From positions 1 to 13,789 of the forward strand of contig CAYUIQ010000232.1 in NCBI GenBank assembly GCA_964444795.1: DNA of 13,789 nt, given 5' to 3'. The translations under genes and the position numbers were made by a program. Each line of letters opens with the position of its first letter. Position 1 is the stretch's first letter. Under the pieces are notes generated by a model, which was not told the origin of the DNA, ran no database searches, and saw only the letters and a list, made by a program, of their open reading frames with translations. This document shows positions 13,536 through 13,789 of this stretch, in pieces. The DNA comes from JABMRP01 sp964444795 (GTDB taxonomy: Bacteria > Planctomycetota > Planctomycetia > Pirellulales > Thermoguttaceae).

Positions 13536-13789
13536 CTATTGACCAAACGGATCGGCCGGGGCCGCAGCAGCCGGAGCCGGAGGAGCTTCTTCGGCAAACG
13601 GATTGGCCGGAGCAGCGGGCGCGGCATCGCCGGGAGCAGCGCCAAACGGTGCCGCCGGAGCAGCGGGTGCGGCCGGCTCGGGAGCGGCGCCAAACGGATC
13701 GGCGGGTGCAGCCGGTGCGGCCGGAACGGCAGGTGCGGCCGGCTCGGGAGCGGCGCCAAACGGATCGGCGGGTGCAGCCGGTTCGGCTG
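13536..13789 (-). CDS. Ala/Pro-rich protein with DPFG repeats, 3' end only
   Basis: Only the last 83 codons lie in the window; the 5' part is beyond base 13789. The frame ends with ADPFGQ and TAG (13538-13536). The visible part is almost all Ala, Pro, Gly and Glu, with DPFG three times and related PFG or NPFA units, spaced by AAPEPAAPA-like stretches. It is probably a disordered tail or linker of a larger protein. The frame is chosen over the overlapping Arg/Leu/Pro-rich minus frame because its units repeat at protein level, codon third positions are GC-rich, and a strand-specific hairpin follows its stop. Function cannot be inferred from the tail. Confidence 0.72.
   Translation of the reverse strand, partial: AEPAAPADPFGAAPEPAAPAVPAAPAAPADPFGAAPEPAAPAAPAAPFGAAPGDAAPAAPANPFAEEAPPAPAAAAPADPFGQ
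13666..13782. repeat. Exact 51-base direct repeat within the DPFG-repeat gene
   Basis: Bases 13666-13716 and 13732-13782 are identical, a period of 66 bases or 22 codons, so the frame is preserved. A shorter, diverged unit lies around 13621-13660. The identity at synonymous sites suggests recent duplication or gene conversion. Confidence 0.8.

Noticed and set aside
13361..13759. 132-residue minus-strand frame rich in Arg, Leu and Pro
   Set aside because: It overlaps the DPFG-repeat frame, runs across the hairpin and the MITE edge, and its repeats mirror those of the better frame.

Overview
The window looks like chromosomal DNA of a planctomycete (Pirellulales-like). Three things point there: two secreted proteins with PEP-CTERM sorting tails, an ECF-type sigma factor next to a membrane Ser/Thr kinase with the N-terminal region typical of planctomycetal kinases, and many palindromic intergenic repeats in a mostly GC-rich background. 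This assignment is inference; there is no rRNA or other marker gene.

Layout. (A) 372-1661 (+): a URO-D-fold methyltransferase with its own promoter and ribosome binding site. (B) 1721-7902 (-): four genes on the opposite strand. They are a small PEP-CTERM C-type lectin, a large PEP-CTERM lectin-lipase fusion, a kinase with extracytoplasmic kelch repeats, and an ECF sigma factor 28 bases before the kinase. (C) 8214-8408 (+): a 3' remnant of a second URO-D methyltransferase, 54/63 residues identical to the end of the first. (D) 8636-9523 (-): a secreted protein of unknown function. (E) 9891-11418 (+): a corrinoid protein and a methyltetrahydrofolate:corrinoid-type methyltransferase, 13 bases apart. 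(F) 11419-11690: four consecutive hairpins between convergent genes. (G) 11691-12815 (-): a two-part cytoplasmic protein whose C-terminal half looks Rossmann/TIR-like. (H) 12816-13535: no gene, but dense in repeats (a 31-base direct repeat pair, a MITE-like 142-base element and a terminator-like hairpin). (I) 13536-13789 (-): the 3' end of an Ala/Pro-rich protein with DPFG repeats, running off the window.

How the genes may work together. The URO-D methyltransferase, corrinoid protein and pterin methyltransferase form the classic three-part methyl transfer route: methylated substrate to corrinoid to tetrahydrofolate. No reductive activator is visible and the substrate is unknown. The cluster is split by block B, and the URO-D remnant lies directly beyond that block, so an ancestral tandem pair may have been interrupted. 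The sigma factor and kinase probably form an envelope-sensing operon. The two lectins are paralogues with different predicted sugar-binding motifs (EPN and QPD) and are probably anchored or processed at the cell surface by an exosortase system encoded elsewhere.

No tRNA, rRNA, CRISPR array, transposase or integrase was recognised.
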